From: Capsaspora owczarzaki ATCC 30864
Lineage: Eukaryota; Opisthokonta; Filasterea
Assembly (NCBI RefSeq): GCF_000151315.2
Contig: NW_011887298.1
Location: 309,417 to 373,416 of the forward strand
Direction: 5' to 3'
DNA: 64,000 nucleotides
Shown: in pieces, positions 44,677 through 56,600 of the stretch
Position numbering within the stretch: the stretch's first letter is position 1
Layout: each line of letters opens with the position of its first letter
The notes under the pieces: model-generated
The model's database searches: none
The model's input: only the letters and a program-made list of their open reading frames with translations
What the model was told of the DNA's origin: nothing
Program-made: the position numbers and the translations under genes

Positions 44677-46947
44677 TTAACGAAGAGCCCGCACAAGCTT
44701 TCGGACTCCCTTGACTGGCAGGACGAGTGTCGCGTACAGCGTCAGTCCGACGGCTACTGTTGGGACACCGACAACAAGCGCGGTCGCTCGTGTGGCCATC
44801 CGCAATGGCGGCATGTTTTTGAAGAGCAGATTGTTGCAGCCGACAATGGAGAAGGCAGAGTGATGGTTGCCAATCGGGCCAAGTGAAATGTAGCGGCAGC
44901 CGCAGCCATAGCACCACTCGTCGCTTTGGTGGAAGACGCTGCTGAGCAGCCGCTTCTTGCGCTGGTGCTGGTTCATGGAGCAAACGGTGCAATGCATATG
45001 ATCGCAGCCGGAATCACGCGCAATGCGAGTTTTGCAGCGAGGGCAGCGCCGAGCACCCACCTGGCGCGACCAGTCCTCCACGCCAATGTCGCCCATGGAA
45101 AAGTCTTTGCAGGACATGCCAGTGTGGTAGGGCGCCTGGCACGAAAAGCAGAATTCCTGCGTGCACGAGCAGCATTGGACCTTCTGGTCGCGTTCGTCAA
45201 CCACGACACGCTTCTCGCGCAGACGAGCCAGCAGCGACCGCTTCTCCGCCTTGGTGGCCTCGACAGCGGCGGGAGGTGTCACTGTCACGACGGCATCGCC
45301 AGTCGTCTCGGTCTCCACTCCTGCTGCTTGCTCGTCGGCTGGAAGGGGCTCAGCGCCAGTGGCAACCTCGTCCTTGTCGCCCTCCTCGTCCTTGTCGCCG
45401 TCTTGACCGTCTTCGGCGGGGCTCAAGTACGGCACAGTGGCCTGGCCTTTGGCAGAGCGGTAGTTGAGTGTAAAGCAGAATGGGCAGCTTCGCACACAAG
45501 GGTTGTCGCTCGAGGTGATGCGGAATCGCTCGAGCATCGAGAACTTGTCCTTGGACACAATCTCCTTCAGTGCCGCGTCGCTCTCGGGAAGCTTGCAAGT
45601 CGGCTCGGGGCAGCAGGGCTTGACCATACCGACCGAAATGCGCTCCTCAAAGTAGGTCTTGAGGCAGGTCTTGCAGACATCGCAGCTGCACGCGGACAAG
45701 CTCGTCTTGCGGTCGCTTTCGATGGGGAGCTCGTCAAAGCAAATGATGCAAGAGAACATGAAAATCTTCTTGGCCGTCAACGCTGCGGATGCAGCGCTTG
45801 TGGACGACGCAGCAGTGCTGCTGCTGCTGCTGCTGCTGCTGGTGGATGCGCCGTTGCCTCGGTTGGCCGGGGGAGGCGCAGTGTGCTCTGTGTCGAGAGC
45901 GCGCGTTGCCACCAGTCGCATCCAGTTGGACGAAGTCGAGCGCAACCAGTCTTGGTAGGCGGGCTTGGGCCAGCGGGTAGCATTTGGCCACTTGTCGCCA
46001 TCGCTGCGACGCGGCAGAGGGCCAAACATTGGTGGGAGCGGCGGGGGCGCGGGGATGGCATTGTGCAGAGATTGAAGGCTAGCGTCGACATGTCCCGTCT
46101 CCAACTCGTGCTGGTTGCGCTCGGCAGGCGAGGCAAACCCGAGGCCGCAGTACTGGTTTCGGCACTGGCGCACGGTGCTCGCGTTCAAGTCGGCCAAGTC
46201 GACTGAATCCGAGTCGGAAGAAGAGTAGGTCGACCAGCCCGAGTCGTCATCCTCGCCACCATCACTGTCGTCTTCGGAGGAGCTCGAGCACGACGACATG
46301 GTGCTGTGGGCGTCAGTAGCATCCTGTTCGTCATTTTCGTCCAGTTCGTGAACGGCAACAACGCGCGGGTTGGACTTAGGGTTAGACTTGCTGGGAAAGA
46401 CAAACCCGACCAGCTTCTTGGCCAGCGAGCGGGAAGCGGGCTGCACATCCTCCTCATCCGAGGCAGCAGCGGTAGTAGTAGTAGAAGTAGCGACTGGGCC
46501 AGAGTGCATGCCGACGCTGTCGGGCGTGTCGGAGTTGGTGACGGAAATGGTATTCGCGTCCTCCCGAATCAGCTCGTCGGCATGGCTGTGCTCGTCACGC
46601 TCCCGGTCGTCGTCGACTTCGAGGATGGACGGGCGCGAGGACGTGTCCGTCTCACGCGCAGCCGTGTCCATGGACATGTCTGAGCGCAGCGAGGCAGAGT
46701 CTGCGAGCGCGTCGCACAAAACCGCCAGTGCGGAAGGGCAAACAGCGGCCGAGTCCGAGCACGAGCGCACCCGCCCGCAGCCGTCCAGCGCAGCCGCCGG
46801 CTTTGACAGCGTGTGGGCGCCAGTCACTGCCGCGTCGCAGCAGCAGTGCGCAGTGGCACAGGCGGGTGAAGCCGCGAAATTGGCAGCGTTGGTCACTTGC
46901 GTGTGCGTTGATGACGGATTGCTGACCTCAACGACGTCCACGTCCAC

Positions 46948-46981
<34 letters not shown>

Positions 46982-47148
46982 GCGTCGTCGGAAGCCGCAA
47001 TCTCAAGCACGCCACTCATGTCTGTGCCGTTGTGGGAATTCTCGAGCATGGTTGCGACGGCAGCGAGAATGTGCTGCGTGGTGAGCGAGCTCCGACGCAT
47101 TGCCGGCTGCTGCTGATGCTCGATTTCAATGTCGCCTTGAACCAGCAT
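44677..47148 (-). CDS. RBR (RING-IBR-RING) E3 ubiquitin ligase, intronless
   Basis: A single uninterrupted exon of 823 codons from the ATG at 47148; an in-frame ATG at 47226 would add 26 hydrophobic residues and lies beside an AAAG repeat, so it was not preferred. Residues 1-290 are Ser/Asp-rich. A C2H2-like finger (CRNQYCGLGFASPAERNQH) follows near residue 300. RING1 is near residue 475 (CIICFDELPIES...CSCDVCKTC). The IBR is split by an insert of about 75 acidic residues between CPFCF and CCSCTQEFCFSC. RING2 has CPRCKTRIARDSGCDHMHC, whose last Cys corresponds to the family's thioester cysteine, then an 18-residue basic insert before WCYGCGCRYI. A C-terminal membrane-like segment (ALVVGVPTVAVGLTLYATLVL) suggests membrane anchoring, as in RNF19/RNF144-type ligases. 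The subfamily is uncertain. Confidence 0.88.
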
Positions 47149-47877
47149 TGTGTTTGAGTGTGTTTGCGTTTCTGAATCGTTGTGAAGTGTGGTCGAACAA
47201 AAGAAAGAAAGAAAGAAAAATAACAAGAAAGGCTGGTTGTGTTTGCTGTCAATGGAAGGCCAAAGGAAAAAGGAGAACGAACGAAAAGTTGAAAAAACCT
47301 AAGAAAGCTGAAGAAGAATACTAAAACGAAAAGAGTGAACTCAAGCAAAAATAGGACCAAAACGAGTTATAAACGGAATGGTGACGTCGACATCAACAAA
47401 GAACTCTTACAAACAAGATTGTCGCTTCTGATTCATTCACTCTGCAAACTCGCCTTTTTGCTGCTGTCGGATGGCCCATGAAATCAGGAAATCAGAGTGA
47501 TACATGCAACTCAAGCAAATGGTGGAAAATTGCGAACAGGTGCGATCGAGTGAAAAGGAAAAGGGAGAGAACGGGGATGGATAACGTCATTCTACTGCGC
47601 CAGAAATACTCGTCACCAACCCCAAATCAAGAAAGCCGACCGGAATGCAGATTAACAACCAGTATTCAAAAGAGAAGATATTTGGGTTTTATGTTGTATT
47701 TGGACCACTGGGTGCACAGCGGAAATCAGGAAAGCAGGAGAGGGTGGAAAAAAAAGGGAACGAACAGGCCACCTCACCCCCAGCTTCGAGCAAGTAGGCC
47801 ATCTCCAAATGCAAAAACAGCAAAAATACACCAACAAAGTCCCCCGTGCCGAAATCGCTCAAAAAGAGTCAGCAGCA
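47149..47877. other. Intergenic region upstream of the RBR ligase
   Basis: 729 bp with both neighbours on the minus strand. It includes an (AAAG)n tract at about 47200-47220 close to the RBR start and is otherwise A/G-rich on the plus strand. Short plus-strand frames here have no recognisable content. Confidence 0.45.
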
Positions 47878-49526
47878 TCATGGCTGGGGCAACAGCAAAC
47901 TGCGGAACAAGGCGAGAAGATCGGCATGCGAGCACCAGACTTGAACCTCGGCGTCCACGTCAAACTTGTCGGCGTTCAGTCGCTGACCTCGGAGGCCTTC
48001 CGGATGGCTGGTGTGCTTGGCGCGACGACGGCGATGGAGGTGGGCACCATGCGTGCTCACTGCTTTCTGCCGTTCTGCGGCAATGTACTTGCGCAGCAAC
48101 CGGACGAGGTGGAAACCATCTCGCGCCATGACAACATCCGAGCTGGCATGCATTCCAAACACGGACAGACAAGCGAGCAAGAATATCCAAGCATCTGAAA
48201 AGTGAGAAACAAACGCATGGCGATCTGAAAGCAGCACAACAGCATAAAAGAGACACACAAACTCACCTGCACAATCTGGTAGAAGGGCAAAAGTCGTTTC
48301 CACCATCTCCAATGTAGACCACGCGATGGTACTCTGTCTTGTCCAGGATGTAGTCAAGCACAGTTCCTGTTTCGAGAACAAACAGCCAAAGCACAATTAG
48401 AAAAACCAATCAATCAATCAATCAATCAAGGGACGTGCTCAAGCCTTGAATGAAAAATACCTTTGCACATGTTGTCATTGCAAAGGGTGCAAATGTGGTC
48501 ACTGTGACGCGTGGGACTGAACGGCAGAATGGTAAAGCGCGGGTCGTGGAGGAAAGGGTTGGAGATGATCAACGAGACGTGCTCGAGCAGGTTGTAATGC
48601 TGTGCAGTTGTGTTTTGCGCAAGCAATAGGGCCCCCGATTTGTCGCAGATGAGCCAACCAAGCGCCCTTCACAAAATTACAGTTCATTTGCAAAAAAGCT
48701 ACCGCCAATGAAACAAACCTGCAATGTTTCGCGAATGAAAAATTCGTTCGCGTCGGACAGCACAACGACGTCCACCTTTCCGGACGCGGTCAGAGTTCGC
48801 AGCACCTCTTGCATTTCCAGAGACTAAACGAGCGATAGCAGATGAGGTGAGGTGTTAAGTTTTGAGACAGTGCTGGAGTGAAAATCAGACGAAACAAGAT
48901 CGCAATGGCTGATTTTCGGAGTTCTTACGAGCGGAGTCGCCTTGAGCGATCTCGAAATGTCAGCGGCAGAGAATCCGAGCTCATGCAACTGGCCCATGAG
49001 GTAATTCTATGAGGTGGAAAACAAAACAAAAACAAAGTTAAGTGTTGTTGTGAGGGATCCGAAATCAATCCATCCCTATAAAAAAGCAACATCTACCTCC
49101 AAGCCACCGAAACAAAAAACAGAAAAAACTTCCTGCCTACCATGTACGCGAGCCAGCTCTGCCGGAACAATGGCGTCGACAGCCGCGTCTCTTCAAAGCG
49201 AGAGTGCAGATCGGGCGCGAGTTGCTCAATGACGTACTCGTCCGAATTGGTATCAACGATCGTCCTGCCAACAACAAAAGCAACGATATGAGCTTGTAAA
49301 AAATTACATGACGCTTCAGTCATAGATGACTGGTCGAAGCCAACGTGGCCTGTGCGCTGTCATCAGCGATTTTGACCACAGTTCGTTACCAGTCAAAGTC
49401 AAACACGCAGAGTACGCGGTCGGTCGTGCCACGGTCGGCAAGGTGCTGCACTGCTTTGGCCAGATCGACAGAGAGGAAGGTCTCTCGTGTGCTGCTGTTG
49501 CCCGCTGCAGAGTTTGGCGCTGACAT
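47878..49526 (-). CDS. PHOSPHO2: PHOSPHO-type HAD phosphatase
   Basis: Seven exons in transcript order 49390-49526, 49141-49264, 48929-49006, 48719-48823, 48461-48599, 48267-48366 and 47878-48142 give 315 codons (animal PHOSPHO1/2 about 241-267). Animal relatives hydrolyse phosphoethanolamine/phosphocholine (PHOSPHO1) or pyridoxal phosphate (PHOSPHO2). HAD motif I is FDFDWTIVDTNSD, split across exons 1-2; motif II is VVLSDANEFFI; motif IV is YIGDGGNDFCPS. The family's Cys-rich CTLCNDNMCKG segment (animal CNRCPKNLCK) is present, and the C-terminus has the VWCSHADLL block. Extra length is an N-terminal 40 residues and a basic insert in the last exon. The acceptor at 48142 was chosen because it alone joins motif IV to SSDVVMARDGFHLVRLL. 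PHOSPHO1 versus PHOSPHO2 cannot be settled. Confidence 0.9.
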
Positions 49527-49995
49527 GGGTGACTGTGGAAGCTCAGAATTTGGCTGACGAAGGATGAAGACTGGATAGAAAACACTCTTCGTATTCGCTT
49601 TCGATGGGTTCTTTATTCTATGGGTTCCCATTGAAGGCCGAAAAGGGGTCATGGACGTCCATCAAACTCATTCAACAAGTCCCAGACGTGCGAATGGGGT
49701 CGAAGCTGATGGCAACACAATGGTGGGATAAAACCTCACTTCAATCGGTACTGCAAAATCTGAGCTCTTTTCATCCACTCCACTGTGCAGTTTGTCGTTG
49801 CAAATCCAATCCAGACATCTCATTCATACGGAGCCAGTGTAGGTCCTGTTTGATCTCACTCCCCTCTCTTTTGCTTCTTCTATGGTTTGGCATTGAGCAA
49901 ATTTTGTTTTGTTGTTTGCAGTGACTTTGCATTATGGCTGACTTACTCGTTCCCCCTTTCAATCCGTCCTTCATTGGTGGGTCTCTGTGTTTTTC
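49527..49995. promoter_or_regulatory. Divergent intergenic region, PHOSPHO phosphatase / PH protein
   Basis: 469 bp between divergent starts. An ATG at 49934 opens a short frame (MADLLVPPFNPSF) that may be a first exon of the PH gene, but no donor-acceptor pair found joins it in frame to the PH domain. No core promoter motif was recognised. Confidence 0.45.
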
Positions 49996-51064
49996 ATGCT
50001 GCGGGTCTTGGCGGGGTCTCAGTCGACGGCGCGCAAGAAGGCCGGCTGGCTCACCAAGCAGGGCGGCAGCAACAAGGGCTGGAAGCGCCGCTGGTGCGTC
50101 TTTGAGAACAACTGCCTCGCCTACTTCAAGTCAGAGCAGGTAATCACGTCCAGCGAGAGTGAACTTGTCGTACCTTTGTGGCTCTGGACGGCAGGGGTCC
50201 CGCCCCGCGCGCGCGCGCGAGAGAGAGAGCAGCAGACTATCGGCCAAATCCTAATCTTAATCTTAGAATCTGAGCAGAACAGAGGTTGCTGAAACAAAAA
50301 AAAGAAAGCATCGATTTCTAACTGCATGATTTTGTCGCAGGATCGCGAATACGCAGGAATTGTGTATGTGGAGGATATGCGCTCGATTACCATCGATCAG
50401 GAAGAGTCGCGCAAGGACAATCGCTACCCGTACTGCTTCCGAGTGGATACGCCCGATCGCGCGTACATGTTTTGTGCCGAGTCTGCAGCCGACATGGACG
50501 ACTGGATTAGCATGTTCAAGTCTGTCTGGCAAGAGGAGCCGCGCTATCTCACGGTATGGACTGTTTTGCGCTCAAGCCCAACCTTTGTACATTTTCTGGT
50601 TGGTTGAACAAACTAATACTTCTGTCTCTTGTGCTGGTTGTTGGGCCTTTTCCCACAATGCAACAGGGAACACTGCAGTTTGCCACGGCGGAGTGCTTTG
50701 TCGACAGCGGCTTGCGAATCAACGGCGCCGTCGAGGCGTCCGTCCTGTCCGTGTTCAGCGAGGGCATTACTCCCAAGCAAAAGCGCAAAGACGAGCGTGG
50801 ATGGTATGAGCGTGTCCAGCCATTGTGCTTGTCCGATGTCGATCTCGCGCTCAGTCATGGCTGTGTTTTTTTAACCGTTCATTGTTGGCTGCAATCGCCA
50901 GGTTTATCGACAAGCAAGTGTCAGTGACTACCGTCCTCGCTACCATGTCTCAGTTTGGTTGGACGCTCTCCAACTCGCTCAAGACACAGGCCGTGCTGGA
51001 CAACAAAAACCATCCCGTCAACATGCTGGTGTTTACTCGACCATTCCGGGCGCCCGAAGCGTAA
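49996..51064 (+). CDS. Pleckstrin-homology domain protein
   Basis: Exons 49996-50139, 50341-50553, 50667-50803 and 50902-51064 give 218 codons. The PH domain fills residues about 10-118: KKAGWLTKQGGSNKGWKRRW (the basic beta1-beta2 loop that binds phosphoinositides), FENNCLAYFKS, YPYCFRVDTPDRAYMFCAES, and the final Trp helix MDDWISMFKSVWQ. The remaining 100 residues (GTLQFATAECFVDSGLRIN onward, ending FTRPFRAPEA) are not recognised. The start is uncertain: ATG 49996 is the first in-frame ATG; a spliced upstream exon cannot be excluded. PEX12 begins 239 bp downstream on the same strand. A membrane-recruitment role is inferred from the fold only. Confidence 0.8.
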
Positions 51065-51303
51065 AAACAAGAAAAAACAAACAAAAAAAAATTGTTGCTG
51101 GTGTGTGGATGTGTGTATTGTCGTTGTTGATTCTTGTGGTGTATATGAGGACAGCCATCATCATTCTTTCTGTTGTTTGCTTGCTGGCCTGGCAAGGTCG
51201 TTCCACAAACATAAGCACAGCCAAGACAATGCGGATGCCGTGAGTTTTCCGCTATCGAAATGGTGCAGACGATTCCATTTTCTGCAGTCTTTATTTTTGA
51301 GCA

Positions 51304-53438
51304 ATGGCAGAATTTGCTGCGCATCTCAATCTCAATCTCGAGCACAACCGACCGTCGTTCTTTGAGCTTGTCGCTCAAGACAGCATGATGTCGATGCTCA
51401 AGCCAGCACTCAAGTTCCTTCTCATGGTACCGCATTTTGAACGAGAGTTCAAGAGTTTGTTGATCAATTTCTCAGATCGTCTCAGAATTTGAGCCCCTCC
51501 AATGCTTTTGAGCCACCCGTCCCTCATTGGGCATCGCATCGCATCGAGCAAAGCATTATCGAGTTGTAGTTGTTTGCCATTAGCATCAAAGAGAGAGAAC
51601 GAGAGTGAGAGCGAGAGTGAAGTGAATGGTCGGAACAGCGCGTCCACTCCGCTCGACAGTGACTTCCGATTGTGATCGTCCCCTTTCGCTTGGTCTTGAC
51701 ATGTCTGAGCTCAGCCAGTCGACTGGCTTTGAGGCGGCGTTGGTGTGCGTGTGTGTGGCTTGCACTCATCGTGAGTGTTCCACTCAACACTATCACGCTC
51801 TGTTCTTGTAGGTCGTCACGCAGCGGCACCCTGGTCCACTCGCCTGGGCAATCAAGCATCACGAAGAGTGCTACTCGCTCATCACGCTGCTCGTCCAGAA
51901 GCACTACTTGCAGGTCTATGGTAAGGCGTTGGAAGACGGAAGCTCAATGCAAATTTCAATCTCAGCCAAAGAGATATCAACCGTTGCTTGCCGGGTCCTG
52001 ATTGCATGTTTGCAAAAGGGCAAAGACCGTTTGGATGTATTCGAACAAACCACTCTTACAATGCCATCTTGCACAGACGCCTCGTTTGCAGAGAATTTTT
52101 ACGGATTGAAGCGCGTCCAATCGCACGAAACCGATTCGCAGTCGGTCGAGCAGCTCAAGCATCGCCCAATGTCGCTCTCGTCCAGCGATCGTCGCAAGTC
52201 TCTATTCTTCTTGGTAATGATTTTTCGCGTGGTGCGGGTGGCAGTGGTGGCGGTGGTGGTGGTTGCAATCGGGACCTTCTGACTTGATACGCTTTTTGGT
52301 TTTTAGGCGGTGCTGCCATACCTCAAAACAAAGCTAGATGCTCTCTTCTTGAAACATAATGCCGCGGTTCGGCAACATGCCGCATCTGCGACCGCTGCAG
52401 CAGCTTCATTATCGGTTGGTCCCCGCCACGTTTCGTTCCAAACGCACAACTTTTGTGTAAACCACGCTCACATGCTCGTTTGTATCTTTTTTTTACCTTT
52501 TTTGCTCATTAGCCATCAATAAGCGTTCACCAAGACGGCAATCAACCGCAACCTTTCGCGCAGTCGCAGTCACCATCGTCACTAGTCCGGGTCTTTACGT
52601 TCATTTACCCTTTCGTCCATTTAACGTGGGAGGCGTCGCACTTTGTTTGCCAAATGTTGTATCTCTTTGACGAAACCGCGTATTATTCCCCCGAGCTGTT
52701 CCTGGCTGGATTACGGCTCCGGAGACTGACAGCCATGGATGTTGTAAGTCCCGCGTCGCCCTTCCAGCGGAGTTCTGGGTATCTCAACCAGCGCACTCAT
52801 TGACCCTATTCATGATTGATGCTCGTCCTTGCAGATCAATCAACAAAATAGCCTGATTCTCGGGGAAATGGAGCGTGCCAAGCGGCTCGTTGGTCCCGGC
52901 TTCATTCGCGGCTTTCTTCGGTTTCTCAGCAATACGGTCAACTCGGCCATCGACTATTCCAAGTTTGTTGTGCCCATCACCATTTTCTTTTTCAAGTTTC
53001 TCGAGTGGTGGTACGATTCCGAGCACTACACGATTGCCGTTTCGCTCCCTGTTCCGCCCGCGCCCCCAATGCCAAAGGTACTTATGATTTTGCGATTCAT
53101 TGGCTGGTTTTACACACGATCATGCCTTGGCAACAATGCGACCAGACAGGGCGCTCACCGTCACTCGTTTTCGTTTGTGTGTCTCCGTCTCCTTGTCTCC
53201 CTCACCCACTGAAATTCAGATTCCCGAGCAGGGCTTGGCTCTACCTCAAGACGCCAGCATTTGCCCGCTGTGCTTGAAACAGCGAACAAATCCGGCAGTA
53301 GTGGCAGTGTCCGGATTGGTATTCTGCTACCCATGTATTCATCCATACCTCGAGCAACACCGCTGCTGTCCCGTTACGCTACTGCCCGCTTCAACCAGCA
53401 GTCTTATCAAAATTTTTGCGGGTTCTGGGGGCTTGTAG
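51304..53438 (+). CDS. PEX12: Peroxin-12, peroxisomal RING ubiquitin ligase subunit
   Basis: Exons 51304-51426, 51812-51920, 52077-52213, 52307-52414, 52513-52743, 52835-53077 and 53220-53438 give 389 codons (human 359). PEX2-PEX10-PEX12 form the membrane ligase that ubiquitinates the PEX5 receptor for recycling. The N-terminus RPSFFELVAQDSMMSMLKPAL matches animal PEX12. Exon 3 has the signature DASFAENFYGLKR; membrane helices follow (LFFLAVLPYLK, VFTFIYPFVHLTWEA, VVPITIFFFKFLEWWY). The C-terminal zinc domain CPLCLKQRTNP...SGLVFCYPCI...CCPVT is the reduced five-cysteine RING typical of PEX12, without a full second zinc site, which is normal for the family. A Pro-rich linker precedes it. An AATAAA 33 bases after the stop may be the poly(A) signal. 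Confidence 0.95.
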
Positions 53439-53470
53439 CCACTATCGCGGTTTCGAGTACACACACAAAC

Positions 53471-53476
53471 AATAAA
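53471..53476 (+). terminator. Possible PEX12 poly(A) signal
   Basis: AATAAA within 33 bases of the PEX12 stop, in the 162 bp convergent gap between PEX12 and the myosin gene. Confidence 0.5.
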
Positions 53477-53600
53477 AATCAAATCATGCATTTTCAATGT
53501 AGTACAGGGCTTTGTTCAATGCACGTACACACACACACATTCACAAAACAATGACAGCCATCACAAGCAAAACAAGCAACAAACACATCTTTCAAATCAA

Positions 53601-56600
53601 TTAAGCAGCAGGTTGAGCACGGGGAATGGAGGCATTGAATTGATTCTTGGTCTTCTTGAACTGAATTTCGGTCAGTTCAGGAGCCGCAGAGTACGCAAAG
53701 CTGATCGAGTGGGGTCGGCCTCCGAAGGTAGTGTTGATTCTGAGGTCGAGCCAAACATTGAATCACAAACATCAGTACAAAGCGAAGCGTCAACAACAAC
53801 AGCAACAGCAACAACAACAACAACAACAACAACCAAAAAACCACATCGCATTCAACTCGCTTTTTGCGTCGGCAACTTACGGTTCGGAAATGCTCACTTG
53901 GAGAGCTTGGTTTTGCGCCTTGAAGGCAAAGAACAGACGAGCAATCGTCTCGATGGCATTGTTGACAACGAGAACAATGTCGCCCTTCTTGCGATTCTTG
54001 TCGGCCTTGTCTTCCGCAATGTGAAGGATGACAGTGTTGTCGCCAAGCTTGGACGTCGACACGCCCTTGATGTCAGCGAAAAGAACGTGGTAGCGCGAGT
54101 CGAATGCCTTGTCACCAATCACATAAATGCTCGACGTGGTGATGAGGAAGATCACTGGACGGGCAACACCGTTCGCGCGGTCGACCTTGAAGCCGGACGA
54201 GGCATACACCACGGCAGGGTTGTTGTTGGCGCCGGCAAACTTGGTCCACTTGCGAGAATATGCCTCTTGCTGGAGGCCCACCGTGTCCTCAAGGAACTTG
54301 GTGGGGACGCTCTGCGGGTACGATTCCTTCCGGCCCTTGAACGTCTCAGACGCCCAGAGCTTCTCCTGAAGAATGACCTTTCGCGCGCTCGGCAGCTTTT
54401 TGCGGTACTGCCTGCAGCGCCAGGTGTGGTACATGGTCTTGAGCAGGAGGTTGGTGGGCCGGAGCGTTTTGGGCGAGTCGGGCCACGCGGTCGCGATCGG
54501 CGAGGCGCTCGGCAACGACTTGGCCAAGCGCATCAGGAAGCGGTAGCGGAAGGCGCGCTTGATAAAGTTGATGACCTTGGGTCCGGCGACGCGCATAAAC
54601 TTTTTACGGTGTTCGCGACGGGCCTTCCAGCCCTTGACAAAGGCAGCGATGCGGATGGCAGCCCAGCGCATGCGCTTGTACTCCTTCTTGGCCTGGAAGC
54701 CTCGGACACGCGCCGAGATCTTGACTTGAGACGCCTTCATCTTGAGGAAGATGCGGAGCTGGACCCAGCCGCGGTAGCGAGCCTGGATCTTGGCCGCAAT
54801 CAGATGCTGCGCGTCCCGACGCTTGTCCTCGAGCATGAAGAGCGTGCTCGGAAGGCGAATAAAGATCTTGCTGTTGCCGTACGCACAGTTGTCGCCCGTG
54901 ACGCCAAGATGGTTGAGGATGAGGCGAACGCCTTCCTTCTCCTGGCCCTTCCAAACCGGCCAGGTCTGCGGACAAAGCATCTTGTAGCGCTGCAAGAAGC
55001 GAGGGTAGTCTTGACGGAAGGCAAAGCCGGCGCGGCGCACACGCAGGTTCTCGAGGAGACCGAGGTAGCGAATCTGGTGACGCACCAGGTTCTCGTCAAA
55101 GACGCGCGAGCGCTTCTCCTCGTTGGGCTTGATGCAACGAATGTAGTGCGGGCTCTTGCTGGTGAGGTTGGTCGTGAGCTCGGCAACAGAGCGCTTGAAC
55201 TGGGTACCAGCGGTGGGAGGGCGCTGCAAGACACCCTTCTTGGCCTCGCCTTCGGGGAAGAGCGACTTGAGCAGGGCGTTCTTGCTGGCAAAGAGAACGC
55301 GAGGAACGTCCTTGAACAGGAGATCTTGGTTCTTGTCCATAAAGCCGGCCACGTTGTAATCGACGTCGCCTGCGTAGTGCTTGAGGCGGAATGCCTTGTC
55401 GTCGATCGTGCGGTTCTTGGACTTGGTGCGGCTGTCGTAGTGGTCGTGGCGGACGATCTGCTTGTCCAACAGCTGCAGGAACGAGTCATCGGACGTGTTT
55501 CCTGGCTTGAGGCACTCTTCGTCGAGGAGCGAGAGGATGCCGGTGCGAGGCTGTGGTTGATTGATTGTTTTGAACAAACAAATAGGCAACAGTACTCGAA
55601 AAGTTAGAAGAGGGGACCAACCAACCAGCAGCATTACCAAGAAAAAAAAAAAGAACCCACACAAAGAAAAAATTCAGGCAAAAGTACGCGCAATCAGCCA
55701 GACTCACCGCTTCAATCAGGTCGCAAATGATGGCATTGTTAAAGTAGGTGACAGGCGTCCACTTGATGCCCTCACGAACGTACTCTTCCTGCTCGGCCTT
55801 GAGAGTCAGCTCGATAAAGATTTGCTGGAGCTTCTCGTTGCAGTGGTTGATGATGAACTGCTCAAAGCTGTTGTGCTTGAAAATCTCAAAACCGTAAATG
55901 TCCAACACACCAATGACAGTGGTGCGCTCGCGAGAGGTCACGCGAATGCTGTCGTTGATGCGGCTGACCACCCACGAGAAGACGCGGCTGTACACGGCCT
56001 TGCAGAACGCATCTCGAGCGTATTCGGCCTGTTTCGCGCATAAAAAGAGAGTGACGGCGTGAGCAACAGTTGCACGCTTCTCAATCCACGAGCTGACATG
56101 TATCCACAAACCTTGGCCACATTCAGCGGGCTCTTGACAGAGTCGCCCTGGGTCTCGACCGTACGGAAGGTGATGGCAGCCGAGAGGCTGGCAACGTCCG
56201 TGCCAAACATGTCGGCGGCCTTCTGGGCAATGTCCTTGGTGCTGACGCTGCTGTTCTCGCCAGAGCCAGTGATGCCAATGTTGCCCATGTGCAAGATGCC
56301 GGCGAGAATGCGCCAGATGCTCTGGATTTCGTCCTTTGTGAAGCCGCAAACTTCCAAGCCAGCCTGCATTGGAAGGAATGTGATCAGCAAATCAGACGGA
56401 GTTGTATGGGTGAGTGAGCATGCAGACACAGCGATTTAAAAAAAAAAAACAGGGAAGGAAAAACAGAAGGGGCTCGTACGCGAGTTGCTGCAAACTCCTT
56501 GTCATCCTTGATGGTAGGCACCACAAGGCACTTGCTGGAGCTGAGGTACTTGTACGCATTGGCATCACGCTCGAGCGCAAGTTCGTCTGTGAGCAGGTCG

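Noticed and set aside
44926-46206. A 426-codon plus-strand frame opposite the RBR ligase
   Set aside because: The minus strand has all RING and IBR cysteines in place; the plus frame has no recognisable content.
53613-55607. A 664-codon plus-strand open frame opposite the myosin tail exon
   Set aside because: It is the antisense shadow of exon 10, whose sense strand has clear myosin motifs; long antisense frames are common here because of GC-rich third positions.
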